Shown piece after piece: positions 52,085 through 59,299 of a stretch of DNA of 64,000 bases (the stretch's first letter is position 1; the number at the start of each line of letters is the position of its first letter). The stretch spans positions 86,171 through 150,170 of the forward strand of contig NZ_LXKA01000098.1 of the NCBI RefSeq assembly GCF_001645125.1, read 5' to 3'. The position numbers and the translations under genes are program-made. The notes beneath the pieces are model-generated. The model was given only the letters and a program-made list of their open reading frames with translations, was not told the DNA's origin and ran no database searches. Source of the DNA: Paraburkholderia ginsengiterrae (GTDB taxonomy: Bacteria; Pseudomonadota; Gammaproteobacteria; Burkholderiales; Burkholderiaceae).

Positions 52085-52744
52085 ATGTCCACCACCAGTC
52101 TCTTCTTTACCGCAGCGGGCGTCGGCCTTGCGATTGCCGCGCCGGTCGGTCCGATGGGCATGCTGTGCATCCGCCGCACGCTGACCGGCGGTCCGCGCGC
52201 CGGGCTCGCAATCGGCTTCGGCATCGCCACGGGCGATGCCGTCTATGGTCTGATCGCGGCACTCGGGCTTGTCGGTATCTCCCAGTTCATGCTCGCGTAT
52301 GACCGGCCCTTGCATCTGCTCGCCGGTCTGTTCCTGCTGTATCTGGGCGTGCGAACGCTGCTGCAGAAAGCGCCCGCCGATACGGCAAACGGTGATGCAA
52401 ACGGCACGGGCAACGGCAATGGCAAGCTCGCGCAAGTGGGCCGGGCAGGTGCGTTGCGCGCGTATGCGAGTTCATTGCTGCTCACGCTGACCAATCCGCA
52501 AACGGTCATCATGTTCGCCGCGCTGTTCACCACGCTCGCGCCGCGCGGCGCGTTTTCATCGGCGATTGCTCTGACCACGGTGGGCGGCGTGTTTTGCGGC
52601 TCGATCGCGTGGTGGTGTTTCCTCGTGACCGTGGTGTCGCTCGCGCGCCATGCGATCGGCAGCAAGCTGCGGGTCGCCATCGACCGGCTGGTCGGGCTCA
52701 TGCTCGCGGCGTTCGGCGTGGTGGAGATCCGCCGCGCGCTTTGA
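52085..52744 (+). CDS. LysE/RhtB family exporter
   Basis: 219 residues from ATG 52085; a longer frame to 51863 is not supported. Six hydrophobic segments. Begins FFTAAGVGLAIAAPVGPMGM (the PVGP signature of LysE translocators), with AGLAIGFGIATGDAVYGLIA and the LLTLTNPQTVIMFAALF motif. Exports an amino acid or its derivative across the inner membrane. A Gly/Asn/Thr-rich cytoplasmic loop lies mid-protein. AGAGATA precedes the ATG. Confidence 0.87.
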   Translation: MSTTSLFFTAAGVGLAIAAPVGPMGMLCIRRTLTGGPRAGLAIGFGIATGDAVYGLIAALGLVGISQFMLAYDRPLHLLAGLFLLYLGVRTLLQKAPADTANGDANGTGNGNGKLAQVGRAGALRAYASSLLLTLTNPQTVIMFAALFTTLAPRGAFSSAIALTTVGGVFCGSIAWWCFLVTVVSLARHAIGSKLRVAIDRLVGLMLAAFGVVEIRRAL

Positions 52745-52955
52745 GCGGGGTGTGACAGTTTCGCACCGGCCGCTCACCGTGGCGTTCGAGCGCTCCGCAT
52801 GGGGTTTCGTACGCAAGTGCGGCAGTTTTGCGACAATAGCGGCTTTCGCCGCGCCGCGGCGGCCTGCCCGCCGCCCTCGATCGACTGCCGAAGGCACGCG
52901 CGCCGGCTTTGCCGCCTAACTTGTCCAACCCACCCGGCCGCCAGCGGTCTGTCCC

Positions 52956-53744
52956 ATGGCTCTTCCTCACATCGATCTGCTGTACTCCCTCTCCGGCCTG
53001 TTCGTCGGCTTTCTGGTCGGTCTGACGGGCGTCGGCGGCGGTTCGCTGATGACACCGATCCTGGTCCTCCTGTTCAACGTGCATCCCGCCACCGCGGTCG
53101 GCACGGATCTGCTCTACGCGGCTGCCACCAAGGCGACCGGCACGCTCGTGCACGGCCTGAAGGGCTCCGTCGACTGGCAGGTTACGCTGCGCCTCGCCGC
53201 CGGCAGCGTGCCGGCGGCCACCATCACCCTGATCCTGCTGCATCGCTATGGCATGGACACGCCGGGCGCGAGCCGGCTGATCCAGATCGTGCTCGGCGTG
53301 GCGTTGCTGGTGACGGCGGTGGCGCTGGTGTTTCGTCCGCAACTCGCGGCGCTCGGCGCGCGCAAGCTGCGCACGCCCAGCCAGGGACGCACGCTGGGGC
53401 TCACCATCCTCACCGGCGCGGTGCTCGGCGTGCTGGTCTCGCTGACCTCGGTGGGCGCGGGCGCCATCGGCGTGACGGTGTTGCTGCTGCTCTATCCGCT
53501 GCTGCCGACCACGCGCATTGTCGGCTCCGATATTGCGCATGCAGTGCCGCTCACCCTGCTGGCGGGCGCCGGCCATTGGCTGCTGGGCTCGGTCAACTGG
53601 GCGATGCTGCTGTCGCTGCTGGTCGGGTCGCTGCCGGGCATCGCGATCGGCAGCTATCTGTCCTCGCGCGCGCCGGACGCGTTGCTGCGCAACCTGCTCG
53701 CGGCCACGCTCACGCTGGTTGGGGTGCGCCTTGTGCTGGCCTGA
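52956..53744 (+). CDS. TauE/SafE family sulfite/organosulfur exporter-like protein
   Basis: 262 residues, eight hydrophobic segments. LFVGFLVGLTGVGGGSLMTP and NVHPATAVGTDLLYAAATKA are the TauE/SafE signature. The second half repeats the fold with LVSLTSVGAGAIGVTVLLLL and IVGSDIAHAVPLTLLAG. A predicted sulfite, sulfoacetate or related anion transporter; the substrate cannot be read from sequence. Monocistronic. Confidence 0.9.
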   Translation: MALPHIDLLYSLSGLFVGFLVGLTGVGGGSLMTPILVLLFNVHPATAVGTDLLYAAATKATGTLVHGLKGSVDWQVTLRLAAGSVPAATITLILLHRYGMDTPGASRLIQIVLGVALLVTAVALVFRPQLAALGARKLRTPSQGRTLGLTILTGAVLGVLVSLTSVGAGAIGVTVLLLLYPLLPTTRIVGSDIAHAVPLTLLAGAGHWLLGSVNWAMLLSLLVGSLPGIAIGSYLSSRAPDALLRNLLAATLTLVGVRLVLA

Positions 53745-53755
53745 ACGGCTGGCGG

Positions 53756-54004
53756 CTATTTGAAAAAGCGGGAGGTCAGATCGGCCTCGAACTGCCGGAT
53801 CCATTGACCGCGACTGTCGCGATAGCATTGCGCCCAGCCAGCACGCCGCACGGTGACGAAACGCTCGTGCGCGGCATCGCCCGGGTCCGTGCAGGCACTG
53901 ATGTCGAAATGCGCCGGCGCGAAGCCGTGCCGCGCGCAAACCAGTTCAAAAGCGGCGCGATCGCCGATCGGCAAATCCGTGTAGCGTAATAGCGTGTTGT
54001 CCAT
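53756..54004 (-). CDS. small conserved hypothetical protein
   Basis: 82 residues, start supported by TTGGAG upstream. LLRYTDLPIGDRAAFELVCA and VTVRRAGWAQCYRDSRGQWI suggest a compact alpha/beta fold with two or three Cys. No recognised domain. Convergent with the TauE gene, which ends 12 bases away. Confidence 0.6.
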   Translation of the reverse strand: MDNTLLRYTDLPIGDRAAFELVCARHGFAPAHFDISACTDPGDAAHERFVTVRRAGWAQCYRDSRGQWIRQFEADLTSRFFK

Positions 54005-54159
54005 GGCATTAACTCCAATTCCTATGCCTCACAGTACGCCATGGGGCGAGGCATCAGTGTGTCATAGCGCACAATCGAACCGTGACGGCATACCCCACTC
54101 ATTCGCAATTGCCGTGCCCCATCATTACCGCCAGATAATCACCTGAATTAAAAACGAAA

Positions 54160-54186
54160 AAGGCTCCGGTTTTTTGCCGGAGCCTT
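54160..54186 (-). terminator. intrinsic terminator of the BON protein gene
   Basis: Ten-base perfect stem AAGGCTCCGG / CCGGAGCCTT with a seven-base loop. On the minus strand it is followed by TTTCGTTTTTAA. It lies ~100 bases after the BON gene stop. Confidence 0.85.
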
Positions 54187-54283
54187 GGTGTTTACCGTTT
54201 CACGATCAGGCGCGACGGTATCGAACCGTCGGCCAAACGTGCGGCCGCGCACGGCGCCTGCGGGCGCCGCGTGCCTCGGCCAA

Positions 54284-54637
54284 TTACTGCTGTTCGACGC
54301 TCAGCTTGTTCGAGACCGAGCTCACGCCCGCGACGCCCTTGGCGATCTCGCCGGCTTTGTCGATCTGGCCTTGATCAGGTACCGAACCCGTGAGCGTCAC
54401 CGCGCCGCCACGTGCACGCACGGCGATGCTCGACACGTCGATGCCTTGCGCCTTGGCCAGCGCGCCACGCACCTTGCGGCCCAGCTGGCTGTTCGCCTTC
54501 TTGGCGGATTGCGCGCTGGCAGCCGGCGCGGCGGTCGTGCCGGTTGCCGTTGCATCGCTTGCCTGAGCGTACACATTGCACGCCACCACCATTGCCACCA
54601 CCGAGCCCAGCGTCTTCAGATAACCGACCGATTTCAT
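54284..54637 (-). CDS. BON domain periplasmic protein
   Basis: 117 residues from ATG 54637, with AAGGAG upstream. A signal peptide ends near NVYAQAS; an Ala/Thr/Ser linker follows. The BON domain is ~47-117: LGRKVRGALAKAQGIDVSSI, VRARGGAVTLTGSVPDQGQI, AGEIAKGVAGVSSVSNKLSV. BON modules bind phospholipid or protect the envelope, as in OsmY. A single BON copy instead of OsmY's two. A strong terminator follows. Confidence 0.85.
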   Translation of the reverse strand: MKSVGYLKTLGSVVAMVVACNVYAQASDATATGTTAAPAASAQSAKKANSQLGRKVRGALAKAQGIDVSSIAVRARGGAVTLTGSVPDQGQIDKAGEIAKGVAGVSSVSNKLSVEQQ

Positions 54638-55117
54638 AGCTTTTTTTCTCCTTAGCTTCACATTGGACCGCATCTACAAGCGGCTTCGTTACGACTACCG
54701 GCGGCCATACCGGCGCGCGCGACAAGGCGCGGCAAAGCGATGGCCGACTATGGCTGTAACACGGTGAGCGAGAGGCGAGAGAGGCTGGCGGCCGATTGCC
54801 GCATGCGATGCGGCAGGAACACCGGCAAGCCGCGAAGTCCGCCGACGCGCCCGGTTCTCTTGTGTGTCGTGCCGGGTCGCGCCGCGCAAACGTCAGTTCG
54901 CGGCAACGGTGCACAATTTAATCTAGACGGGCCATAAGCGCAAAGGGTTTAGTCAATCCTTCCGCCGTCGCGCGAATCTCAGGTACCATCGGCGCGACGC
55001 GCACTGCCCGCGTGGCTCGCGCGCCATGCATAGCGTGCCGCATGGGTTTCGCCCCTGGTTGGCGCGCCGCGCAGCGCCAACCCTGTTCATTTTCGACCGT
55101 CGCCGTCACGTCATCAG
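54638..55117. other. divergent intergenic region, nothing recognised
   Basis: 480 bases between the leftward BON gene and the rightward TRAP-type gene. No open frame with coding character was accepted and no clear promoter or repeat was seen, apart from an AT-rich ACAATTTAATCTAGAC patch near 54910. Confidence 0.4.
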
Positions 55118-56590
55118 ATGAAGCCAGCCACCGGCCGCAAACGCCCTCCCCGTCTCGTCGCCCGTTTTGTCGCGATCTCCTGGCGCGATCTGGCGGTCTC
55201 GTTCGGGCCGATCCTGCTGATCGCCGCCGCGGCGATCTGGGTCGCCGTGCGTCTGATCCAGCCCGCGCCACCCAGCACGCTGACGATCAGCGCGGGCCCG
55301 CAGGGCAGCACCTTCTGGAACGCGGCGCAGAAGTACAAAGCCATTCTGGCGCGCAACCGCATCACGCTGAACGTGTTGACCTCCGAAGGCTCGCTGCAGA
55401 ATCTGCAGCGGCTCTCCGACCCGAAATCGAACGTCGACGTCGGCTTCGTGCAGGACGGCGTCGCACCCGGCTCGGCGCGCGATGGCCTGATGTCGCTCGG
55501 CAGCGTGGCTTATGTGCCGCTGGCGATCTTCTATCATGGGCCTACCGTCGCGCGTCTGTCGGAATTCAAGGGGCAGCGTGTTGCGGTCGGCGCCGAAGGC
55601 AGCGGCACGCGCGAACTGGCGCTCGCGCTGCTCAAGGCCAACGGCATCGAGCCGGGCGGGCCGACCAAACTGCTGCCGCTCTCCGGCGAAGACGCCGCTC
55701 AGGCGCTCGTTTCCGGCAAGATCGACGCGGCGTTTCTGGCCGGCGATTCGGCGCAACCCGCCGTGATGGGCAAGCTGTACCGCACGCCGAACGTGCAGTT
55801 CTACGATTTCTTCCAGGCCGACGCGTACACACGCCGCTTTCCCTACCTGACCCAGCTCGAAATGCCGATGGGCGCGTTCGACCTCGGCAAGAATCTGCCC
55901 TCCGTGCCGATTCACATGGTCGCGCCGACCGCCGAACTGGTGGCGCGCGACTCGCTCCATCCCGCGCTCTCGGATCTGCTGATCGAAGCCGCGCGCGAGG
56001 TGCACGGCAAGGCGACCATCATGCAGCGCGCCGGCGAATTCCCCGCGCCGCTCGCACACGACTTCCCGATCAGCGACGACGCCGCGCGCTACTACAAGTC
56101 GGGCAAAGGCTTCCTCTACCGGATGCTGCCGTTCTGGCTGGCGAGCCTCGCTGACCGGCTGCTGGTGGTGGTCGTGCCGCTGATCGTGCTGCTGGTGCCG
56201 GCCCTGCGCCTCGTGCCGTCGCTGTATGCCTGGCGGGTGAAATCGCGGATCTATCGCTGGTACGGCGCGCTGATCGCGATCGAGCGCAGCGCCCTCAGCG
56301 AGCATTCAGCCGCCGAACGCGCCTCGCTGATCGAACGGCTCGACGCGATCGAGGAGTCCGTCAACGGTCTGAAAATGCCTCTCGCCTATGCGGATCAGTT
56401 CTATGTGCTGCGCGAGCATATCGGCTTCGTGCGCCGCCGGCTCAGGCAGGCTCGCGAAGCCTATGCCGACGGCTCGGACGGCGACTCCGAGGCCGAATCG
56501 GACGAAGCGGGCGCCGACCCCACGCCGGCGGCGAACGAGGCGGCTGAAATCGGGGAAACCCCTCACAACCGTGGAGCAAAGCCATTTTGA
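55118..56590 (+). CDS. TAXI family TRAP transporter solute-binding protein, membrane-anchored
   Basis: 490 residues. One span (~27-46) is followed by the TAXI binding domain: LTISAGPQGSTFWNAAQKYK, QRLSDPKSNVDVGFVQDGVA, KGQRVAVGAEGSGTRELALA. A second span (~340-362, LLVVVVPLIVLLVPAL) precedes a cytoplasmic helical tail ending in an acidic Asp/Glu/Ala-rich stretch. Canonical TAXI proteins are soluble periplasmic receptors; this one is anchored at both ends. No TRAP permease gene is adjacent, so its role may be sensing instead of uptake (inference). Confidence 0.82.
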   Translation: MKPATGRKRPPRLVARFVAISWRDLAVSFGPILLIAAAAIWVAVRLIQPAPPSTLTISAGPQGSTFWNAAQKYKAILARNRITLNVLTSEGSLQNLQRLSDPKSNVDVGFVQDGVAPGSARDGLMSLGSVAYVPLAIFYHGPTVARLSEFKGQRVAVGAEGSGTRELALALLKANGIEPGGPTKLLPLSGEDAAQALVSGKIDAAFLAGDSAQPAVMGKLYRTPNVQFYDFFQADAYTRRFPYLTQLEMPMGAFDLGKNLPSVPIHMVAPTAELVARDSLHPALSDLLIEAAREVHGKATIMQRAGEFPAPLAHDFPISDDAARYYKSGKGFLYRMLPFWLASLADRLLVVVVPLIVLLVPALRLVPSLYAWRVKSRIYRWYGALIAIERSALSEHSAAERASLIERLDAIEESVNGLKMPLAYADQFYVLREHIGFVRRRLRQAREAYADGSDGDSEAESDEAGADPTPAANEAAEIGETPHNRGAKPF

Positions 56591-56683
56591 CCGGTGCAAG
56601 CGGCGGCCGCACCGCGTAAGATCGTCACAAATCCGGCGCTTCGGCAGACATGGCGTTCGGAACGGGCAATTCGGGAGACATTT

Positions 56684-57334
56684 ATGACCGTTGGCATCGA
56701 CGCCAGGCAACCGCTGTGGTTTTACGATTTTGTCTCGCCGTTCACGTACCTGTTGCTCGAGCAACACGACAAATGGCCGGGTTTCGACTTCGCGTTCACG
56801 CCGGTTGTCCTGACCGACCTGTATCACCACTGGGGACAACGGTCGGCTTACGGCATCCCCTCCAGGCGCACCTTTACGTACCGGCACGCGCTGTTTCGCG
56901 CGGAGCAGCTCGGCATTCCGTACAAGATGCCGCCGGCTCATCCGTTCGATTCCATGAAGCCGCTGCTGCTCGCCACCGCGGCGAAGGGCGACGTCAACTT
57001 CGTGCGCGAGGTTTTCCGCTTTATCTGGCGCGAAGGCCGCGATCCGTCGAGCGAAGCAGGCTTTGCCGCGCTGTGCGAACGCGTCGGCATGCGCGACGGC
57101 CCGGCGCTCATCGAGAGTGAAGAGGTGAAGGCGCAATTGCAGCGCAATACAGCGGACGCGATCGGCCTCGGCGTCTATGGCGTGCCGACTTTCCGTCTGA
57201 ACGACCAGCTGTTCTGGGGTGAAGACGCGTTGCCCATGGTGCTGTACTGCGCGCGCACCCCGAACTGGCTCGAATCGAAAGAAGTGAAACGGATCAGTTC
57301 GTTGCCGTCGGGCCTGGCGAGCAAAAAACCGTAG
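56684..57334 (+). CDS. DsbA family / 2-hydroxychromene-2-carboxylate isomerase-like protein
   Basis: 216 residues from ATG 56684, with GGGAGAC upstream. Thioredoxin-fold: LWFYDFVSPFTYLLLEQ (the Ser replaces the active-site Cys, as in HCCA isomerase/GST-kappa), an inserted helical domain, then GLGVYGVPTFRLNDQLFWGE with the cis-Pro. It uses glutathione to isomerise aromatic-ring intermediates in characterised members; the substrate here is unknown. It starts 93 bases after the TAXI gene on the same strand. Confidence 0.87.
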   Translation: MTVGIDARQPLWFYDFVSPFTYLLLEQHDKWPGFDFAFTPVVLTDLYHHWGQRSAYGIPSRRTFTYRHALFRAEQLGIPYKMPPAHPFDSMKPLLLATAAKGDVNFVREVFRFIWREGRDPSSEAGFAALCERVGMRDGPALIESEEVKAQLQRNTADAIGLGVYGVPTFRLNDQLFWGEDALPMVLYCARTPNWLESKEVKRISSLPSGLASKKP

Positions 57335-57576
57335 GCGGACTGTCCGCCTGCGGCGCGCGAGGCATGGTCCGCGCCGCCGTCCGGGTCGATCAGCGCAAAA
57401 CGGTATGGCTGATGCCGGCCATACCGGGCCTGCTATGCCGCTACACGGCAAACGGGCCTAAGGTTATGGCCTATGCGCCGTGCGCGTTGGCGCCCCGCTG
57501 TTGCGAGCCGCCTCGCGGACGGCTCCGAACGACGCTTCATCCGGACCCGACCCGCTTGCCCCGCCTCGCTTAAACC

Positions 57577-58569
57577 ATGGACGACACCGCCGCCTCCCTC
57601 GATATCTGGCTCGTGCGCGTACTGCGCACGCTGCTGGTCGAGCGCAGCGTCACGCAGACCGCGCTGCGTCTGAATCAAACCCAGCCCGCCATCAGCACCG
57701 CGCTGCGCAAGCTGCGCGCGACGCTGAACGACCCGATCCTCGTGCGCGGCAAGTCGGGCATGGTGCCGACCGAATATGGCGAATCGCTGCTGGGCTCCGC
57801 GCAACGCGTGCTGCGCGAAGTCGATTTCGTCGCGACGCCGCATGGCGACTTCGATCCCGGCCGCTCGCGCCGCACGTTTCGCGTGGCGGCGCCGGACTAT
57901 CTGAACGATTTCTTCATGCCCACGGTGGTCGCGCAGTTTCGCGAGGCGGCGCCGCACGCCCGGCTCGAGATCGATTCGCTGAGCCCGATGCTCGATCATT
58001 CGGCCGCGCTCGACGCCGGTGAACTCGATCTGGTGATCGGCAACTGGCCGAAGCCCGAGCCGCGTTTCGAACGCAGCGACCTGTTCTCCGATACGGTGGT
58101 CTGCCTGATGCGCGCCGACCACCCGTTGACGCGCGTGCCGTTGACGCGCGAAGCCTATCTCGCGGCGCCGCATCTCGCGCCTACGCCCTATAGCGGCGCG
58201 AGCAGCGGCGCCATCGACCTGGGTTTCGCGCGGGCGCGCGCCGACCGCCGCATCGTCGCAACGCTGCCTTATTTCGGCCTCGTGCCGCAAACGCTGCTGC
58301 AATCCGATCTGATCTTTACGACGACACGCCGGTTCGCGACGCACTACGCGAGCATCCTGCCGCTCGCCGTGGTCGAGGTGCCGATTCCGTTTCCTCGCAT
58401 CAGGTGCTATCAGCTGTGGCATCCGCAACCGGACCGGCCAAGCGATGTCGGCTGGCTGCGCGCGCTGATGTCCCAGGTGTCGGATGGATTGGTGGCGCAC
58501 AAGGTGCGGCGCGCCAGAACGGCCTCAAAACGGCCGCCGAAAGAGGAAACGTCAGCCGCGGCGGGCTGA
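57577..58569 (+). CDS. LysR family transcriptional regulator
   Basis: 330 residues. The N-terminal helix-turn-helix (VRVLRTLLVERSVTQTALRL, NQTQPAISTALRKLRATLND) is LTTR type, followed by an effector domain from ~90 (RTFRVAAPDYLNDFFMPTVV). NodD/LinR-like branch by the DxxLVRG(K/R) variant PILVRGKSG. It lies upstream of and convergent with xdhC, and its terminator hairpin overlaps the stop. Control of the xdh operon is possible but not shown. Confidence 0.9.
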   Translation: MDDTAASLDIWLVRVLRTLLVERSVTQTALRLNQTQPAISTALRKLRATLNDPILVRGKSGMVPTEYGESLLGSAQRVLREVDFVATPHGDFDPGRSRRTFRVAAPDYLNDFFMPTVVAQFREAAPHARLEIDSLSPMLDHSAALDAGELDLVIGNWPKPEPRFERSDLFSDTVVCLMRADHPLTRVPLTREAYLAAPHLAPTPYSGASSGAIDLGFARARADRRIVATLPYFGLVPQTLLQSDLIFTTTRRFATHYASILPLAVVEVPIPFPRIRCYQLWHPQPDRPSDVGWLRALMSQVSDGLVAHKVRRARTASKRPPKEETSAAAG

Positions 58570-58574
58570 CGTTT
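58547..58574. terminator. hairpin between LysR and xdhC genes
   Basis: Eleven-base perfect stem AAACGTCAGCC / GGCTGACGTTT with a six-base loop. It overlaps the stop codon of the LysR gene. The A and T arms allow either orientation but no long U-run follows. Confidence 0.65.
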
Positions 58575-58623
58575 GGTATGAGGTTCGGTATGAGGGGGGA
58601 GGCGACAGTCTTACCTCGGCCGT

Positions 58624-59190
58624 TCAAACACTTGCACAGAGATTCTGCGTCGCCACCTGTGCCACCACCTGCCGTGCGCGAATCTGCAGCAGTTCCGCGC
58701 ACACCGCCACGGCGATCGCAGGCGGCGCCTTATCGACAATGCCGGCCACGCCGATCGGGCACGTCATCTCCACGAGCCGGTCCAGATCCACGCCGCGATC
58801 GAGCAAGCGCCGCTCGAACTTCACGCGCTTGGTCTTCGAGCCAATCATGCCGAAGTAGGTGAAATCGCGCCGCCGCATGATGCGCGCCGCCAGCGAAAAA
58901 TCGAGCGCGTGATTGTGCGTCATCACCAGAAAGTACGCGCCGGGCGGTGCCGTGTCGACGATCGCATCCGGCGAGTCGGTCGCTTCGACCTGCACGTTGG
59001 CGGGCGTTTCATCGGGGAACAGCTCGTCGCGCTCGTCGACCCACTGGACCACGCACGGCAGGCTGCCGAGCAGCTTGACGAGCGCGTGCCCGACGTGTCC
59101 CGCGCCGAACAGCACGATGTGCATCGGCGCCGGGCGCGGCGCCTCCACGGCGCTGCGCCGGCCGATCTGAACGGAAGAGAAATCGTTCAT
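58624..59190 (-). CDS. xdhC: XdhC-like molybdenum cofactor insertion protein, lacking N-terminal domain
   Basis: 188 residues from ATG 59190. The whole protein is the XdhC C-terminal Rossmann domain: MHIVLFGAGHVGHALVKLLG, VQWVDERDELFPDE, YFLVMTHNHALDFSLAARIM and FGMIGSKTKRVKFERRL. The usual ~70-120-residue N-terminal XdhC/CoxI domain is absent, and upstream codons to 59286 only give a repeat-coded KRCNKRCNKR stretch. XdhC sulfurates and inserts Moco into XdhB. Third gene of xdhABC, 107 bases after xdhB. Confidence 0.82.
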   Translation of the reverse strand: MNDFSSVQIGRRSAVEAPRPAPMHIVLFGAGHVGHALVKLLGSLPCVVQWVDERDELFPDETPANVQVEATDSPDAIVDTAPPGAYFLVMTHNHALDFSLAARIMRRRDFTYFGMIGSKTKRVKFERRLLDRGVDLDRLVEMTCPIGVAGIVDKAPPAIAVAVCAELLQIRARQVVAQVATQNLCASV

Positions 59191-59251
59191 GGCGATCATT
59201 CCAGTGAGTGTTTGATTCACGCGCGCGGCTCCCGGTTCGGTGCCGCGCTTT

Positions 59252-59299
59252 TTGCAACGCTTATTGCAACGCTTATTGCAACGCAAATTGCAGCGCTTA
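59252..59299. repeat. 12-bp tandem repeat, four units
   Basis: Units TTGCAACGCTTA (twice), TTGCAACGCAAA and TTGCAGCGCTTA in direct succession from 59252 to 59299. It overlaps the xdhB stop codon and lies in the xdhB-xdhC spacer. Confidence 0.85.
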
